A DNA stretch of 64,000 nt, taken from Candidatus Rifleibacteriota bacterium (GTDB taxonomy: Bacteria > Riflebacteria > Ozemobacteria > Ozemobacterales > Ozemobacteraceae). Shown here piece after piece: positions 62,997 to 64,000 of this stretch (position 1 is the stretch's first letter; every line of letters begins with the position of its first letter). A model generated the notes under the pieces. It searched no databases. It saw only the letters and a program-made list of their open reading frames with translations, and was not told where the DNA came from. A program made the translations under genes and the position numbers. The stretch lies in NCBI GenBank assembly GCA_029564115.1, contig JAKQQP010000267.1, positions 149,116 to 213,115 of the forward strand, given 5' to 3'.

Positions 62997-63422
62997 CACG
63001 TGTTAATCCGGGTTCATTCATGGCTTTCCCTCTCCTTCTTTCTCTTCTCTTCTTTCTGCTGCTTAGCTCCTCTTGTCCATCCGCGTTTATCCGAGTTCAT
63101 CCGTGGCCCTCTCTTTCTCTCTTTCTTATTCTTTCTCTCTTGTCCATCCGCGTTTATCCGAGTTCATCAGTGGCCCTCTCTTTCTCTCTTTCTTATTCTT
63201 TCTCTCTTGTCCATCCGCGTTTATCCGAGTTCATTCATGGCTCTCTCTTTCTTTACTTTCTTGCTCTTTCTCTCTTGTCCATCCGTGTTTATCCGAGTTC
63301 ATCCGTGGCTCTCTCTTCTCTTTCTTTCTCTCTTCCTTGTCCATCCGTGGTTATCCGTGTTCATCCGTGGCTCTCTCTTCTCTTTCTTTCTCTCCTTCTT
63401 TCTTGTCCATCCGTGTTAATCC
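62997..63422. repeat. Nested tandem repeat array with pyrimidine tracts
   Basis: Units begin with TTGTCCATCCG at 63073, 63140, 63207, 63275, 63337 and 63403 (spacing 67, 67, 68, 62, 66), after a partial first unit at 62997. Each has a core of about 34 bases made of three 10-base sub-repeats ending in ATCCGNG, followed by about 30 bases of almost pure C/T. Open frames across it on the plus strand are compositional artefacts. No attachment-site or insertion-sequence structure is seen. The flanking 62870-62996 and 63423-63482 hold nothing else that I can support. Confidence 0.9.
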
Positions 63423-63482
63423 TGCTGGAATTTTTGGGGATTTGCGTGCATACTTATACCGAAATCAAATGCAAAGGTTGGT

Positions 63483-64000
63483 ATGAATATGAGCGGTTTT
63501 AAACTGAATAAAGCTTTTGGGGCACTTGTTGCCCTTGTTTTGATTACTTTCAGCTTCGGCTGCGGTGGTGGCGGTGGCGGTACTGTCGGCCCGGCCCCAA
63601 CCGGGACTTACGACAATGCCCCAGCTGCTGTCGATCTCACGACTGCTCAGCAGATTTATACTTACTCGAGTTCAGCCGCGAATCTGGTGATGACCGTGCC
63701 GGTAATCAGCGGGCAGGTGGCGACTTTTGCCATGCTGGTGACCAACAGTTCGACTTTTATGCAGAGTGTTTCGCTCGAACCGGCCACTGCTTTTGCCGCC
63801 TCGATAAAGGAACAGATCGAGGGGCCGTTTATGGTTTCGGCTTCTGTGGCTTCTTATGAAGATTATGACCTGGCGCGTATGTATGAAATAAAAGGGCGTC
63901 TCGAAGAGAAGCTGCGGCGCGACAACCTGCAGGCGCTGCGTAATGCCGCCGGTAACCTGCGGGCTTCACTCAGGGCCAGCGACCACAGCGGGGAAAACGT
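63483..64000 (+). CDS. Lipoprotein (3' end outside window)
   Basis: The first 172 codons are visible. Signal and lipobox: FGALVALVLITFSFGC (Cys27), then a GGGGGG spacer typical of outer-membrane-anchored lipoproteins. The mature part begins with a Thr/Ala-rich beta segment (NLVMTVPVISGQVATFAMLV) and a helical, charged part (MYEIKGRLEEKLRRDNLQAL). No family is recognised from this fragment. An AAAGG site lies 6 bases before ATG 63483. It is read directly downstream of the tandem repeat array. Confidence 0.82.
   Translation, partial: MNMSGFKLNKAFGALVALVLITFSFGCGGGGGGTVGPAPTGTYDNAPAAVDLTTAQQIYTYSSSAANLVMTVPVISGQVATFAMLVTNSSTFMQSVSLEPATAFAASIKEQIEGPFMVSASVASYEDYDLARMYEIKGRLEEKLRRDNLQALRNAAGNLRASLRASDHSGEN

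Noticed and set aside
62997..63422. CRISPR array reading of the repeats
   Set aside because: The parts between cores are near-identical C/T tracts and not unique spacers, the units vary from 62 to 68 bases, and no cas gene is present.
62477..63502. 341-codon plus-strand open frame
   Set aside because: It is antisense to the Zn-ribbon membrane gene and then runs through the tandem repeat array; its product is low-complexity Ser/Leu/Phe and has no ribosome-binding site.

Overview
The window looks like chromosomal DNA of a Gram-negative-type (diderm), motile, probably anaerobic bacterium from an uncultivated or poorly sampled lineage. The diderm signs are a PilQ secretin with its PilMNOP partners, flagellar rod genes, a Ctc-type ribosomal protein L25 and many lipoproteins and Sec-exported proteins. 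HydE, the [FeFe]-hydrogenase maturase, points to anaerobic metabolism. Gene content resembles Candidatus Riflebacteria-like genomes, but that placement is an impression from gene content and not a tested result. There are no rRNAs, no tRNAs I can recognise, no CRISPR array, no transposase and no phage genes. About three quarters of the genes are on the minus strand.

Layout. 1-2.1 kb: flagellar rod genes flgG (cut by the window edge) and flgF, with a DUF501 gene translationally coupled to flgF. 2.3-3.4 kb: aroC. 3.5-8.4 kb: type IV pilus genes pilM, N, O, P and, unusually separated by a terminator and a repeat-bearing spacer, pilQ. 8.5-11.9 kb: miaB-queH (tRNA modification) with a SpoIID/LytB protein. 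12.0-18.9 kb: a tightly overlapping minus-strand operon joining a fused solute-binding/permease ABC protein, a second permease, a BadF/BadG-type amino-sugar kinase, the MurNAc-6-phosphate etherase MurQ and a second SpoIID/LytB protein. This reads as a peptidoglycan amino-sugar salvage route. 19-24 kb: TPR proteins, a CarD-like regulator and ribosomal protein L25. 24-27.4 kb: dprA, a SlyD-like prolyl isomerase and a fatty-acyl-CoA ligase with a clear promoter. 27.4-32 kb: hydE, an exported MsrB-MsrA fusion overlapping hydE, a PAS sigma-54 activator and an exported protein of unknown function.

32-44 kb: an exported phospholipase-D-like protein, two small unknown genes, then a nine-gene co-directional run. 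That run holds a second PLD-like protein with a C-terminal winged helix, transketolase, a VOC protein, an exported NUC1 nuclease, YibE/F, a possible TerB-like protein, a HEAT protein, dCTP deaminase and a Zn-ribbon protein. 44-49 kb: a five-gene operon of esterase, methyltransferase, parvulin, metallo-beta-lactamase-fold hydrolase and GlgX. 49-55 kb: a histidine kinase, a PAS protein and a 1212-residue repeat lipoprotein (FN3, four InlB-type repeats, GLUG-like repeats). 55-62.9 kb: an acidic exported protein, SixA, a uracil-DNA-glycosylase-like protein, a heterodimeric ABC exporter and a Zn-ribbon membrane protein. 63.0-63.4 kb: a nested tandem repeat array with long pyrimidine tracts. The window ends inside a lipoprotein gene.

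Transcription units are well marked: many convergent or tail-to-tail junctions carry strong, often bidirectional, hairpin terminators, and good sigma-70-like promoters are visible before rplY, the acyl-CoA ligase and hydE. Several starts are GTG or TTG and were chosen from ribosome-binding sites.
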